This document shows positions 27,601-34,441 of a DNA stretch of 64,000 nucleotides, one piece after another (position 1 is the first letter of the stretch; every line of letters begins with the position of its first letter). Made by a program: the position numbers and the translations under genes. The notes under the pieces are model-generated. The model saw only the letters and a program-made list of their open reading frames with translations, was not told the origin of the DNA and searched no databases. The stretch comes from Sphingobacterium corticibacterium (GTDB lineage Bacteria; Bacteroidota; Bacteroidia; Sphingobacteriales; Sphingobacteriaceae): positions 248,001 to 312,000 of the forward strand of contig NZ_SGIT01000003.1 in the NCBI RefSeq assembly GCF_004208525.1, given 5' to 3'.

Positions 27601-27779
27601 TAACGATCTTCATATCCAAAATCTTTTTCCAGAAAACGTTTATATTCATTGGGCGCAAGCGCAAATTCTTTTGCACTGTTGTTGTTTTCACCAAGCTGCC
27701 AAATAATGTTTTCCGCTTGACTGCCAGAAATGAAAGCCCAGTTGATTAAGAAAAAAAAGAAAAGGGGTTTATAATACAT
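24642..27779 (-). CDS. GH92 family alpha-mannosidase with N-terminal accessory domain
   Basis: A 1045-residue exported enzyme, first gene of the mannosidase/sulfatase operon. After the signal peptide (about 1-22), residues 25-195 form a beta-sandwich seen in polysaccharide lyase family 4-type proteins (IIWQLGENNNSAKEFALAP, DVNILFGLGKVPQNEKWTLV, WIIFDHIKLEGP), probably carbohydrate binding. The GH92 part starts near 305 with VDTKIGTAHSRWMIAPGPWM, has CDAFWNTFWNLNQFWNLVVP, SNTLEYAYDDWTVGQFAKSL and the catalytic signature GDEDQGQMSAWFIMAALGLF. It resembles the second GH92 gene closely enough to suggest an old duplication, with the N-terminal domain present only here. Promoter with the shared GntR operator at 27798-27852. 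Confidence 0.92.
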   Translation of the reverse strand: MYYKPLFFFFLINWAFISGSQAENIIWQLGENNNSAKEFALAPNEYKRFLEKDFGYEDRYFLIGLSQLNQDFPYILPGPADSWGGTGPTSGWRTHDVNILFGLGKVPQNEKWTLVLDLVDNHQAQTLVKVTVNHKSKTFRLGKNGSAESLLGNTSQANESILELGLMSDDLNEGGNMVTVSVLEGSWIIFDHIKLEGPQRTQLLSHDKVFIRQVSAADYQTTNQGQQYQPLLVDVEHLKERPELKVLLDGKQIFAAQLDTGRYIYEALMPAVSKSKKSKYKVVVDGKVEQEGVVLRNKQKQQTLAGYVDTKIGTAHSRWMIAPGPWMPFSMVKISPDNQNMGWQAGYQPTFESVGTFSHIHEWTMGGLGLMPVNGTLKTKIGDERDNNSGYRSAVDKSTERAPIGRYEVLLTDYDIKAEMTATTRASFSRYTFPQDKDGRVMIDMHIHAEYDYQLVDVEINKVSDYRIEGRSHQISPRPHVWSNDADQDYVVNFVIEFDRPIKNVGGWINEEVKSGAANIKGKNLKDAGMFVEFETSDQPVVQVRTGISLVSIANASENLKTEITDPFGWSFEAVENNQIAVWNSYFDRIKIQTNDRNEKIRFYNNMYRSICSRNTWNDVNGEWMSADGVKQRLKNPEHRVLGCDAFWNTFWNLNQFWNLVVPEWSSRWVNSQLAMYDANGWLAKGPAGMKYIPVMVAEHEIPLIVGAYQMGIRDFDTEKAFEAVNKMQTTPAQPVAGGFAGNRDLLPYLQYSYVPSDKGRFSNTLEYAYDDWTVGQFAKSLGKEKEYQIYNNRGSWWKNAIDKETGYARLRDSEGKFESPFDPFHSGKNHHYVEGNAWQLTYFVPQDVKGLADYIGKDRFLERLEWGFNASEHWRYNAPNDQYWDFPVVQGNQQSMHFAFLFNWVDKPWLTQKWSRSIIDRYYGSGQANAYLGDEDQGQMSAWFIMAALGLFQTDGGCSVEPVYEIGSPMFEEIEINLGNRYGRGDKFIISAINASRKNVYVQQATLNGKPLQSFKFSAKELLNGGSLVLEMGPTPNKNWGVEQ

Positions 27780-27797
27780 AGCTGTTACTGATTTTAA

Positions 27798-27852
27798 TGT
27801 ATGAACATTTAAAGTATGTTCAAATGTATGTGGAATATTTTAATAATGCAAA
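27798..27852 (-). promoter_or_regulatory. Promoter and GntR-type operator of the GH92-GH38-GH92-sulfatase operon
   Basis: On the minus strand TTTG (27852-27849), a 20-base spacer and TACATTTG (27828-27821) fit the Bacteroidota consensus. Plus-strand reading gives TATGAACATTT (27800-27810) and TATGTTCAAAT (27815-27825), 15 bases apart as in the isomerase promoter, with a partial third GTATG at 27826. The shared decamer TGTATGAACA is at 27798-27807. The site is 19-50 bases upstream of the start codon. Confidence 0.8.
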
Positions 27853-27928
27853 TATCTAAAGGAGAAAATCGATTAAAATATGCATCATAAAAATTCGCTT
27901 CCATTCGTATTATTCAAATAAAGAATTG

Positions 27929-27936
27929 TACTTTTG
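27929..27936 (+). promoter_or_regulatory. -7 box of the metK promoter
   Basis: TACTTTTG matches TAnnTTTG. No good TTTG is seen about 19 bases upstream, so the -33 element is weak. Transcription would begin near 27942-27945, just before the first riboswitch stem at 27948, which supports both assignments. Confidence 0.55.
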
Positions 27937-27947
27937 TGCACGAAAAA

Positions 27948-28030
27948 TGTGGACTGATTTGCGTGCTGCATATTGACTAATATGCCAGAAGGAGATTGCA
28001 ACCACAGTAAAAAAAAGTGCTAAAACCAGA
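27948..28030 (+). promoter_or_regulatory. SAM-II-like riboswitch upstream of metK, with a hairpin insert
   Basis: The leader carries the conserved blocks of SAM-II in order: P1 left arm TGTGG (27948-27952), CTGATTTG, then TTGCAA running directly into the P1 right arm CCACA (28002-28006), an A-rich joint, and GTGCTAAAACC (28017-28027), the GCTAAA block that forms the pseudoknot strand and SAM pocket. Between GATTTG and TTGCAA the loop is enlarged by a perfect 7-bp hairpin (GCATATT / AATATGC, 27968-27985). The gene downstream makes S-adenosylmethionine, the expected ligand. The aptamer ends about 70 bases before the start codon, farther than in typical SAM-II cases. Recognised by eye, without a covariance-model search. 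Confidence 0.75.
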
Positions 28031-28102
28031 ATTTGGGTCGTTTTTCCACTTCTACTTAGACAACTCCTTCCGTACGTTCAATCACAAAAGAAATATGTAG
28101 TA

Positions 28103-29362
28103 ATGGCTTATTTATTTACATCCGAATCGGTGTCGGAGGGACACCCTGATAAAATAGCGGATCAGATTTCCGATGCGTTGATTGATAATTTTTTGGCGTG
28201 GGATGAAGATGCCCGAGTCGCTATTGAGACCTTAGTAACGACCGGCCAGGTTGTTTTAGCTGGCGAAGTGAAATCCAACATCTATTTAGATGTACAGAAA
28301 ATTACCCGCTCGGTTATCCAAAAAATAGGGTACACCAAGTCCGAGTATATGTTTGAGGCAAACTCTTGTGGTGTGCTGTCGGCTATTCACGAACAGTCTG
28401 CGGAGATCAATCAAGGCGTCGATCGCCAAACAAAACAGGAACAGGGCGCCGGCGACCAAGGTATCATGTTTGGGTACGCGAGCAACGAAACCGAAAACTA
28501 TATGCCGTTGGCGTTAGACCTCGCTCATCGGTTATTATACGAACTAGCTGCATTGCGCCGGGAGAATAAAGAGATTACTTATCTACGCCCAGATGCTAAG
28601 TCGCAAGTAACATTAGAATATAGTGACGACCATAAACCGCAACGCATCGACACGATCGTCATCTCAACACAGCATGATGAGTTCGCTACTGAAGCAGCAA
28701 TGCGGGAGAAAATTACCGACGATGTTAAAAACATCCTGATCCCCCGCGTAAAGGCACAACTGACACCAGCGTTGCAGGCCCTATTTACCGACAACATCAA
28801 GTTTCACATTAATCCTACGGGAAAATTTGTGATCGGCGGGCCGCATGGCGACACCGGCTTGACCGGCCGTAAGATTATCGTGGATACGTACGGAGGAAAA
28901 GGAGCACATGGTGGTGGTGCATTCTCCGGAAAAGATCCCTCTAAAGTAGACCGCTCTGCAGCATACGCTACCCGTCATATTGCTAAAAACCTCGTAGCAG
29001 CAGGTGTTGCGGACGAGATACTGGTGCAGATATCCTATGCTATCGGTTTAAAAGACCCTATGGGAATCTATGTAAATACGTACGGCACAAGCAACGTCGA
29101 CTTTAACGATAGCAAAATTGCTCAAAAAATCGGTGAAATATTCGACATGACACCTTACGGCATCGAAACCCGCTTAGGACTTCGCAAACCGATATATTCA
29201 GAAACAGCAGCTTACGGACATATGGGAAGAACGCCCCAAACCATAACCAAAACATTCGAAAGCTCCAACGGTGAGAAGAAAACCGTGGAAGTGGAATTGT
29301 TTACCTGGGAGAAATTGGACTATGTGGATGCTATTAAGGAGGCGTTTGGGATTAAGTCCTAA
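28103..29362 (+). CDS. metK: S-adenosylmethionine synthetase
   Basis: A 419-residue cytoplasmic enzyme making S-adenosylmethionine from methionine and ATP. Signatures: FTSESVSEGHPDKIADQISD at the N-terminus (His/Asp of the ATP site), GAGDQGIMFGYASNETE (first family signature), and GGGAFSGKDPSKVDRSAAY (second signature with the P-loop-like stretch). Length is slightly above the usual 380-400 because of a Bacteroidota-type C-terminal tail (SNGEKKTVEVELFTWEKLDY). It is a single-gene unit with its own leader riboswitch and a terminator at 29385. It is a housekeeping gene lying between two glycan loci. Confidence 0.98.
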   Translation: MAYLFTSESVSEGHPDKIADQISDALIDNFLAWDEDARVAIETLVTTGQVVLAGEVKSNIYLDVQKITRSVIQKIGYTKSEYMFEANSCGVLSAIHEQSAEINQGVDRQTKQEQGAGDQGIMFGYASNETENYMPLALDLAHRLLYELAALRRENKEITYLRPDAKSQVTLEYSDDHKPQRIDTIVISTQHDEFATEAAMREKITDDVKNILIPRVKAQLTPALQALFTDNIKFHINPTGKFVIGGPHGDTGLTGRKIIVDTYGGKGAHGGGAFSGKDPSKVDRSAAYATRHIAKNLVAAGVADEILVQISYAIGLKDPMGIYVNTYGTSNVDFNDSKIAQKIGEIFDMTPYGIETRLGLRKPIYSETAAYGHMGRTPQTITKTFESSNGEKKTVEVELFTWEKLDYVDAIKEAFGIKS

Positions 29363-29384
29363 AATCTGAGCACAAGACGATATA

Positions 29385-29421
29385 AAGGTTACTTTACAGC
29401 ACAGTAGGGTAGCCTTTTTTA
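29385..29421 (+). terminator. Intrinsic terminator of metK
   Basis: Arms 29385-29392 (AAGGTTAC) and 29409-29416 (GTAGCCTT) pair with one G-U, 16-base loop, and the right arm runs into six T residues. It is 22 bases after the metK stop. Confidence 0.85.
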
Positions 29422-29473
29422 TTTCGATCATATTTCTAGTACCGACTAGCGCCTCCTAGGCGCAATAAATCGC

Positions 29474-29543
29474 TTTCTGTACAAAATTGAACCATTTCTG
29501 AACAAACCTATACCGTCAGATCAGGCCTCTTCGGCTACCTTTG
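29474..29543 (+). promoter_or_regulatory. Candidate HTCS operator and -7 box of PUL 2 susC
   Basis: Two copies of TTTCTG(T/A)ACAAA (29474-29485 and 29495-29506), 11 of 12 bases identical, start exactly 21 bases apart, two turns of the helix. TACCTTTG (29536-29543), a -7 match, follows 29 bases later, with no TTTG in the -33 position, as expected for an activated promoter. The likely binder is the HTCS at 38527. The leader to susC is about 165 bases. Confidence 0.65.
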
Positions 29544-29716
29544 TGCCATGCTGGAACGCCATCAACGCTTCCGCTAACCGCTATAAACAAAAAAGTTAAA
29601 CAATTAAACCCAATGCCTATAGAAATACATAAATAGCTATTATAACACCTTTGCTTATTTAGCAACGAAGCCAAAAAATGAAAATATTTTTTTAGCGTTA
29701 ACCAAACTAAATTTAT

Positions 29717-32700
29717 ATGATTAAGGAAACTAACATAAAAATAAAAACCTGCATGCTACTCTTTTTCTCCCTTCTGTGGACAACGGTTATGCATGCACAA
29801 CAAAATTTAATTAAAGTTACGGGAAAAGTAAGTGATGCCGATGGAAATTCACTAACCGGCGTCACCATTCAAGTGAAAGATAGCGACACCTACGCGAGCA
29901 CTGATGACGCGGGCAATTACAGCTTACAAGCTGCCCCCTCGTCTATATTAACCTTCTCCTACGTTGGCTATAGTAGCCAAGAGGTGCCTGTCCCCGCCTC
30001 CGGGATCATGAATGTGACCATGACGGGCGAAGCCGTATTAGACGAAGTGGTGGTAGTTGGGTATGGTACCACACGTAAGCGAGATCTTACCGGAGGTCTC
30101 TCCGTTGTCGGACAAAAAGAATTATCCATGGTATCCACCACCAACTTAATGGATCGCTTGGTTGGGCAAGTAGCGGGTCTTACTATTACGACTTCAAATG
30201 CCGCTCCCGGTGCCAGCCAAACGTTATTAATCCGTGGTGAGAACTCGTTATCAGCAAGCAATCACCCTTTAATTGTCTTAGACGGCATACCCTATAGTGG
30301 TTCCTTGGTAGACTTGGATCCCAATATCATTGAAAATCTTACGGTACTAAAAGATGCTTCGGCAGTAGCTATTTATGGCTCGCGCGGATCCAACGGTGTC
30401 ATTTTGGTGCAAACAAAACGAGGCGTAGCAGGTAAACCGCAGGTCGGCTATAGAGGTCAGATTGGTGTCGCGGAACCCATGCAATATATCCAGGTTATGG
30501 GACCCGATGAATATATCCGCCTACAACAAGATATAGGCCGTCTAAAAGAAGGCCTTTCCGGGGATCAATTGGATCCCATCGCGGGCGGTATCATCAGCCA
30601 AAGCGAACGCGAAAACTACATCAATGGAATCACACACAATTGGCAGGACTATATCTTTCGCAAAGGAATCACCATGGATCACCAGTTAAATTTTTCGGGC
30701 GGAACACACAGTACAAAATACATGGTCGCCGCTTCGTCCATGAAGCAAGACGGTGTTGTATACAACTCCCGGTTGAACCGACATAATATTTCCGCAAACA
30801 TCGATCAAGTGTTCAATGACTGGTTAACGACCGGAATAGGTACGCAGTTTGTACAGCGCGAAGACGGTGGTGTTACGCCAAATATCGAGCACGCGATCAA
30901 ACAGAGTCCCTATGGCAAATATATAGATGAAACAGGCCGGTACATTACCGAGCCTATGGAATATGCACTCATCACCAATCCCATGCTCAATGTCAATGCG
31001 GATCAGAACAGAACCAACCGCAATTTCTTTATCAATGGATATGCGAACATACAACTTCCGATAACAGGTTTATCCTTCCGCTCCAATCTCGGTTATAATT
31101 ACCGTTCCAACTTTACAGGAACATATTACGGCAGGGACACCTTCGTCGGCCGAGAACAAGCCGGATTGGTTGGGGGTAATGCCAGCATCAGCAATGCGCA
31201 CAATACGGACTATACCTGGGAAAACATCTTGCGTTATGAACGGGAGATTGGGGACCACCGGCTTGATGCGACCGGCTTATTCAGTCTACAGGAAACTAAA
31301 AATATTTCATCCGGACTGAACGGACAAGGCTTTGTAACGGACCAAACCAGCTATTATATGATGGAAGCTGCCGAGCGCAACCAAACCATATCTTCGGGAT
31401 TGACCGAAACCGCGTTACTATCCTATATGTTCCGTCTAAACTACGGTTATAAGAGCAAATACCTAGCCACGATTACCGGACGTACAGACGGCGCCTCTGT
31501 ATTTGGAACCAACAATAAATACGCCTTTTTCCCATCCGTAGCCCTAGCTTGGAACGTGGCAGAAGAAAGCTTTATCAAAGATAACGCAGATTGGATGGAC
31601 ATGCTGAAGCTACGTCTTTCTTATGGCTCAAACGGGAACCAAGCTATCTCCCCCTATCGTACGTTGGACCGGCTGTACTCCAGTGTGAAATACATCTGGG
31701 GAGATGGCGGCTTACCTGTGAACACCGCATACCTGCCTAGTGACGGCGTCGGGAACCCCAACCTGAAGTGGGAGACAACGCGCACCACCAACCTCGGTAT
31801 CGACTTTCAGTTTCTGAATAATCGCTTGGGCGGAACCATCGAAATGTATAGATCCAACACACACGATCTCTTGATGATCCGTACCGTCCCCATCATGAAT
31901 GGGTTTGGGCGGATCTGGGATAATATCGGGCAGACCCGTAACACCGGTATTGAAGTAGCCTTAAATGCCGTTAACGTCCGTACGTCCAAATTTGAATGGA
32001 GTTCGAACCTGAATTTCTCGCTAAACCGGGACAAAATTATTGAACTGCGCGGCGACCAGATGGATGACATCAATAACCAATGGTTCATAGGAAAACCATT
32101 ACGTGTATTCTATGACTATAACGTCATTGGTATTTGGCAGCAGGGAGATACGTTTAAGTACACCGATGCCGATGGTAATTTAGAAGACATACAAAGAGGT
32201 GCTGTTCCTGGCGACGCCAAGATAGAAGATGTGGACGGCAATGGGTACATCGATGCAGAGGACCGAAAAATCATCGGATCAAAAATGCCTAGTTTTCTAG
32301 CTTCTGTAGGCAACAGAATGTCCTTCGGCAATCTTTATTTCTCTTTCTTGGTTAACGGCGTATTTGGTGTCTGGCGCGAAGATAATTTGGCCAACATGGG
32401 TTCATGGACGTATGGTATCACCAACTATGTCCGTGGAGCAAATTATTGGACACCTGAAAATCCAGACGCAGACATTGTCTCTCCAGGTTATCTCAATAGT
32501 CTCGGGCATGGATATTACCGAAAGCAGCACTACGTTCAACTTAAAAATGTAACCCTCGGCTACCGCGTCGGATCGGCCATCGCCAATAAAGTCCGGCTAA
32601 GCGCCATAGACGTAAACGTGAGCGTCAATAATCTCCATACGTTTTCTAACGCCAGGCAGGTGCTAAACTACGACAATGGCTGGATGGCTTCTTTCCCCAC

Positions 32701-32740
32701 AGCGCGTTCGTATATGTTCGGTTTAAACTTAACTTTTTAA
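29717..32740 (+). CDS. SusC/RagA family TonB-dependent oligosaccharide transporter (PUL 2)
   Basis: A 1007-residue outer-membrane transporter. Signal peptide about 1-28; CarboxypepD_reg-like domain about 33-112 (KVTGKVSDADGNSLTGVTIQ, TFSYVGYSSQ); signature LDEVVVVGYGTTRKRDLTG; plug about 118-235 (QVAGLTITTSNAAPG, IRGENSLSASNHPLIVLDGI, NLTVLKDASAVAIYGSRGSN); then the barrel, ending SYMFGLNLTF. It is the first gene of PUL 2 and is followed 12 bp later by its susD. Substrate unknown, probably a uronic-acid-containing glycan given GH88 downstream. Confidence 0.96.
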   Translation: MIKETNIKIKTCMLLFFSLLWTTVMHAQQNLIKVTGKVSDADGNSLTGVTIQVKDSDTYASTDDAGNYSLQAAPSSILTFSYVGYSSQEVPVPASGIMNVTMTGEAVLDEVVVVGYGTTRKRDLTGGLSVVGQKELSMVSTTNLMDRLVGQVAGLTITTSNAAPGASQTLLIRGENSLSASNHPLIVLDGIPYSGSLVDLDPNIIENLTVLKDASAVAIYGSRGSNGVILVQTKRGVAGKPQVGYRGQIGVAEPMQYIQVMGPDEYIRLQQDIGRLKEGLSGDQLDPIAGGIISQSERENYINGITHNWQDYIFRKGITMDHQLNFSGGTHSTKYMVAASSMKQDGVVYNSRLNRHNISANIDQVFNDWLTTGIGTQFVQREDGGVTPNIEHAIKQSPYGKYIDETGRYITEPMEYALITNPMLNVNADQNRTNRNFFINGYANIQLPITGLSFRSNLGYNYRSNFTGTYYGRDTFVGREQAGLVGGNASISNAHNTDYTWENILRYEREIGDHRLDATGLFSLQETKNISSGLNGQGFVTDQTSYYMMEAAERNQTISSGLTETALLSYMFRLNYGYKSKYLATITGRTDGASVFGTNNKYAFFPSVALAWNVAEESFIKDNADWMDMLKLRLSYGSNGNQAISPYRTLDRLYSSVKYIWGDGGLPVNTAYLPSDGVGNPNLKWETTRTTNLGIDFQFLNNRLGGTIEMYRSNTHDLLMIRTVPIMNGFGRIWDNIGQTRNTGIEVALNAVNVRTSKFEWSSNLNFSLNRDKIIELRGDQMDDINNQWFIGKPLRVFYDYNVIGIWQQGDTFKYTDADGNLEDIQRGAVPGDAKIEDVDGNGYIDAEDRKIIGSKMPSFLASVGNRMSFGNLYFSFLVNGVFGVWREDNLANMGSWTYGITNYVRGANYWTPENPDADIVSPGYLNSLGHGYYRKQHYVQLKNVTLGYRVGSAIANKVRLSAIDVNVSVNNLHTFSNARQVLNYDNGWMASFPTARSYMFGLNLTF

Positions 32741-32752
32741 GACCTAAAGACG

Positions 32753-34402
32753 ATGAAAATAAATAAAATCATGATGAGTTGCGTTGCGGCACTTGCAATA
32801 GGTGCCGTAACAGGATGCAAAGACTTTCTCACGGAAGATCTAAAATCGGAGTTGGCGCCTACAAATACATTCACCAGTACGTATGGCTTTGAAGTAGGGA
32901 GTACTGGACTATACGCTCTCGCTCGCGCAGAGTATAATACGTGGGGAGAGGGGGGCGCTTTTATGCATGGTAATGCAACCCCATATGAAGCTTTACAGGC
33001 CGCAACGGATATTGTGGACGTGATCAACAGCGATGCATCACTGACCGCATTTGCCAACCTTACATTAACCGCTGAAGAACGGTTTGTACGTTCTTATTGG
33101 GATTGGTCTTACAGCTTGATAGCCTCCGCCAATGAAATTTTGCTGTTTTCGGATATAAACGACAATTGGGATCGACCGACGGATAAAGTACATTTCCAAG
33201 CAGAAGCTAAATTTTTTCGGGCGTATGCCTATCGCACGTTGGTCTACCTCTATGGCGACGTGCCTTATGTAGAAACCATACAGTATGATTTTCAGCTCAA
33301 CTTCACCCGCACCCCTAAGGCGGAAGTGTTACAGCACATTGTAGACGACCTCCAATTCGCCGTCGAAAACCTGCCCGAAAACCCCGATCAGGTGCAAGAT
33401 GGAAAGTTAACCAAATGGGCGGCATATCATCTCTTAAGCGAAATGTATCTCTTACAAGGCGAGTACAACCTGGCTGAAAAAGCTGCTTTGGCCGTTATCA
33501 ACAGCGGCTATTTCAATCTGATGGCGAGTCGGTTTGGCGTCAGTGAGAATCAGCCAGGCGATGCATTCAGTGATCTCTTCAAAGAAAATAATCAAAACAG
33601 AAAGGCAGGCAACCGGGAAAGTATCTGGGTGCTGCAGTTTGAATTCAATGCCATCGGCGGAGGAACAAATTCAGACGATTGGACACGTCGCGCATGGAAT
33701 CCAAAATATTTTGATATCACTGGTTTTACGTTGGCAGACACCCTCGGAGGCCGCGGCTTGGCACAGATTGTACCGATGAAGTGGTGGATGGGTACTACGG
33801 GCACCAATGCAAGCGGAAATGCACCCGGAATATTTGATGCCAGCGATATCCGAAACTCCAACTACAACATCAAACGTAATTGGTACTATAATAATCCCAA
33901 CAGCCCAGTGCACGGCACGAAAGCGAATATCACGGAGCAGACGTGGTTCAGCACCAAAACACTATTCCCGGCGTTGACCAAATTCTTTTACGGCCGCGCC
34001 GAGAATCTGGGACTCACCGGCAGCTACCGAGACCGGATGAAGTTCCGCCTGGCAGAAACCTACCTGTTGCTGGCAGAAGCATATTTAGGGCAAGGCGATG
34101 CATTTCGTGATCGCGCAGCAAATGCCGTCAATGCCGTGCGGCAAAGAGCGAACGCCTTACCTGTCAATGCCAGTAATATGGATATGGATTTTCTGCTTGA
34201 TGAACGCATCAGGGAATTAGTCGGTGAAGAAAGCCGTCGCTTTACGCTGGTCCGCACGAATACGTACGTAGAACGAGTCAGCACGTACAACAGTGCCATA
34301 CGCGATCGAGTAAAGGTTGATCATGCATTATGGCCGATACCGCAGAGCATCCGTGATGCCAATCGCGATGCGGAGTTCCCACAGAATCCTGGTTATAGAT
34401 AG
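32753..34402 (+). CDS. SusD/RagB family outer-membrane glycan-binding lipoprotein (PUL 2)
   Basis: A 549-residue lipoprotein (lipobox AVTGC, Cys22, followed by KDF). SusD features: HFQAEAKFFRAYAYRTLVYL, YGDVPYVE, TPKAEVLQHIVDDLQFAVEN, LTKWAAYHLLSEMYLLQGEY in the N-terminal helical part, and MKFRLAETYLLLAEAYLGQG, FLLDERIRELVGEESRRFTL at the C-terminus, ending DAEFPQNPGYR. It pairs with the SusC 12 bp upstream and is followed by a SusE-like gene. Family firm, ligand unknown. Confidence 0.95.
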   Translation: MKINKIMMSCVAALAIGAVTGCKDFLTEDLKSELAPTNTFTSTYGFEVGSTGLYALARAEYNTWGEGGAFMHGNATPYEALQAATDIVDVINSDASLTAFANLTLTAEERFVRSYWDWSYSLIASANEILLFSDINDNWDRPTDKVHFQAEAKFFRAYAYRTLVYLYGDVPYVETIQYDFQLNFTRTPKAEVLQHIVDDLQFAVENLPENPDQVQDGKLTKWAAYHLLSEMYLLQGEYNLAEKAALAVINSGYFNLMASRFGVSENQPGDAFSDLFKENNQNRKAGNRESIWVLQFEFNAIGGGTNSDDWTRRAWNPKYFDITGFTLADTLGGRGLAQIVPMKWWMGTTGTNASGNAPGIFDASDIRNSNYNIKRNWYYNNPNSPVHGTKANITEQTWFSTKTLFPALTKFFYGRAENLGLTGSYRDRMKFRLAETYLLLAEAYLGQGDAFRDRAANAVNAVRQRANALPVNASNMDMDFLLDERIRELVGEESRRFTLVRTNTYVERVSTYNSAIRDRVKVDHALWPIPQSIRDANRDAEFPQNPGYR

Positions 34403-34441
34403 GATAAAGTATTCCATGCATTTGTTTAAAAATTATATTTT

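Larger units (their letters stand above)
27780..28102. other. Divergent intergenic region between the GH92 operon and metK
   Basis: 323 bases. The left part holds the GH92 promoter and operator (27798-27852), the right part the metK promoter (27929-27936) and a SAM-II-like leader (27948-28030). Between 28031 and the metK start only a short T-run (28041-28045) stands out; no gene was seen. Confidence 0.75.
29363..29716. other. Intergenic region between metK and PUL 2 susC
   Basis: 354 bases containing the metK terminator (29385-29421) and the candidate HTCS-dependent promoter (29474-29543). The rest (29544-29716) is an AT-rich leader without a visible gene or RNA structure. Confidence 0.7.

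Noticed and set aside
27940..28102. SAM-I (S-box) riboswitch upstream of metK
   Set aside because: The S-box core and its kink-turn sequences are missing; the pattern fits SAM-II instead.
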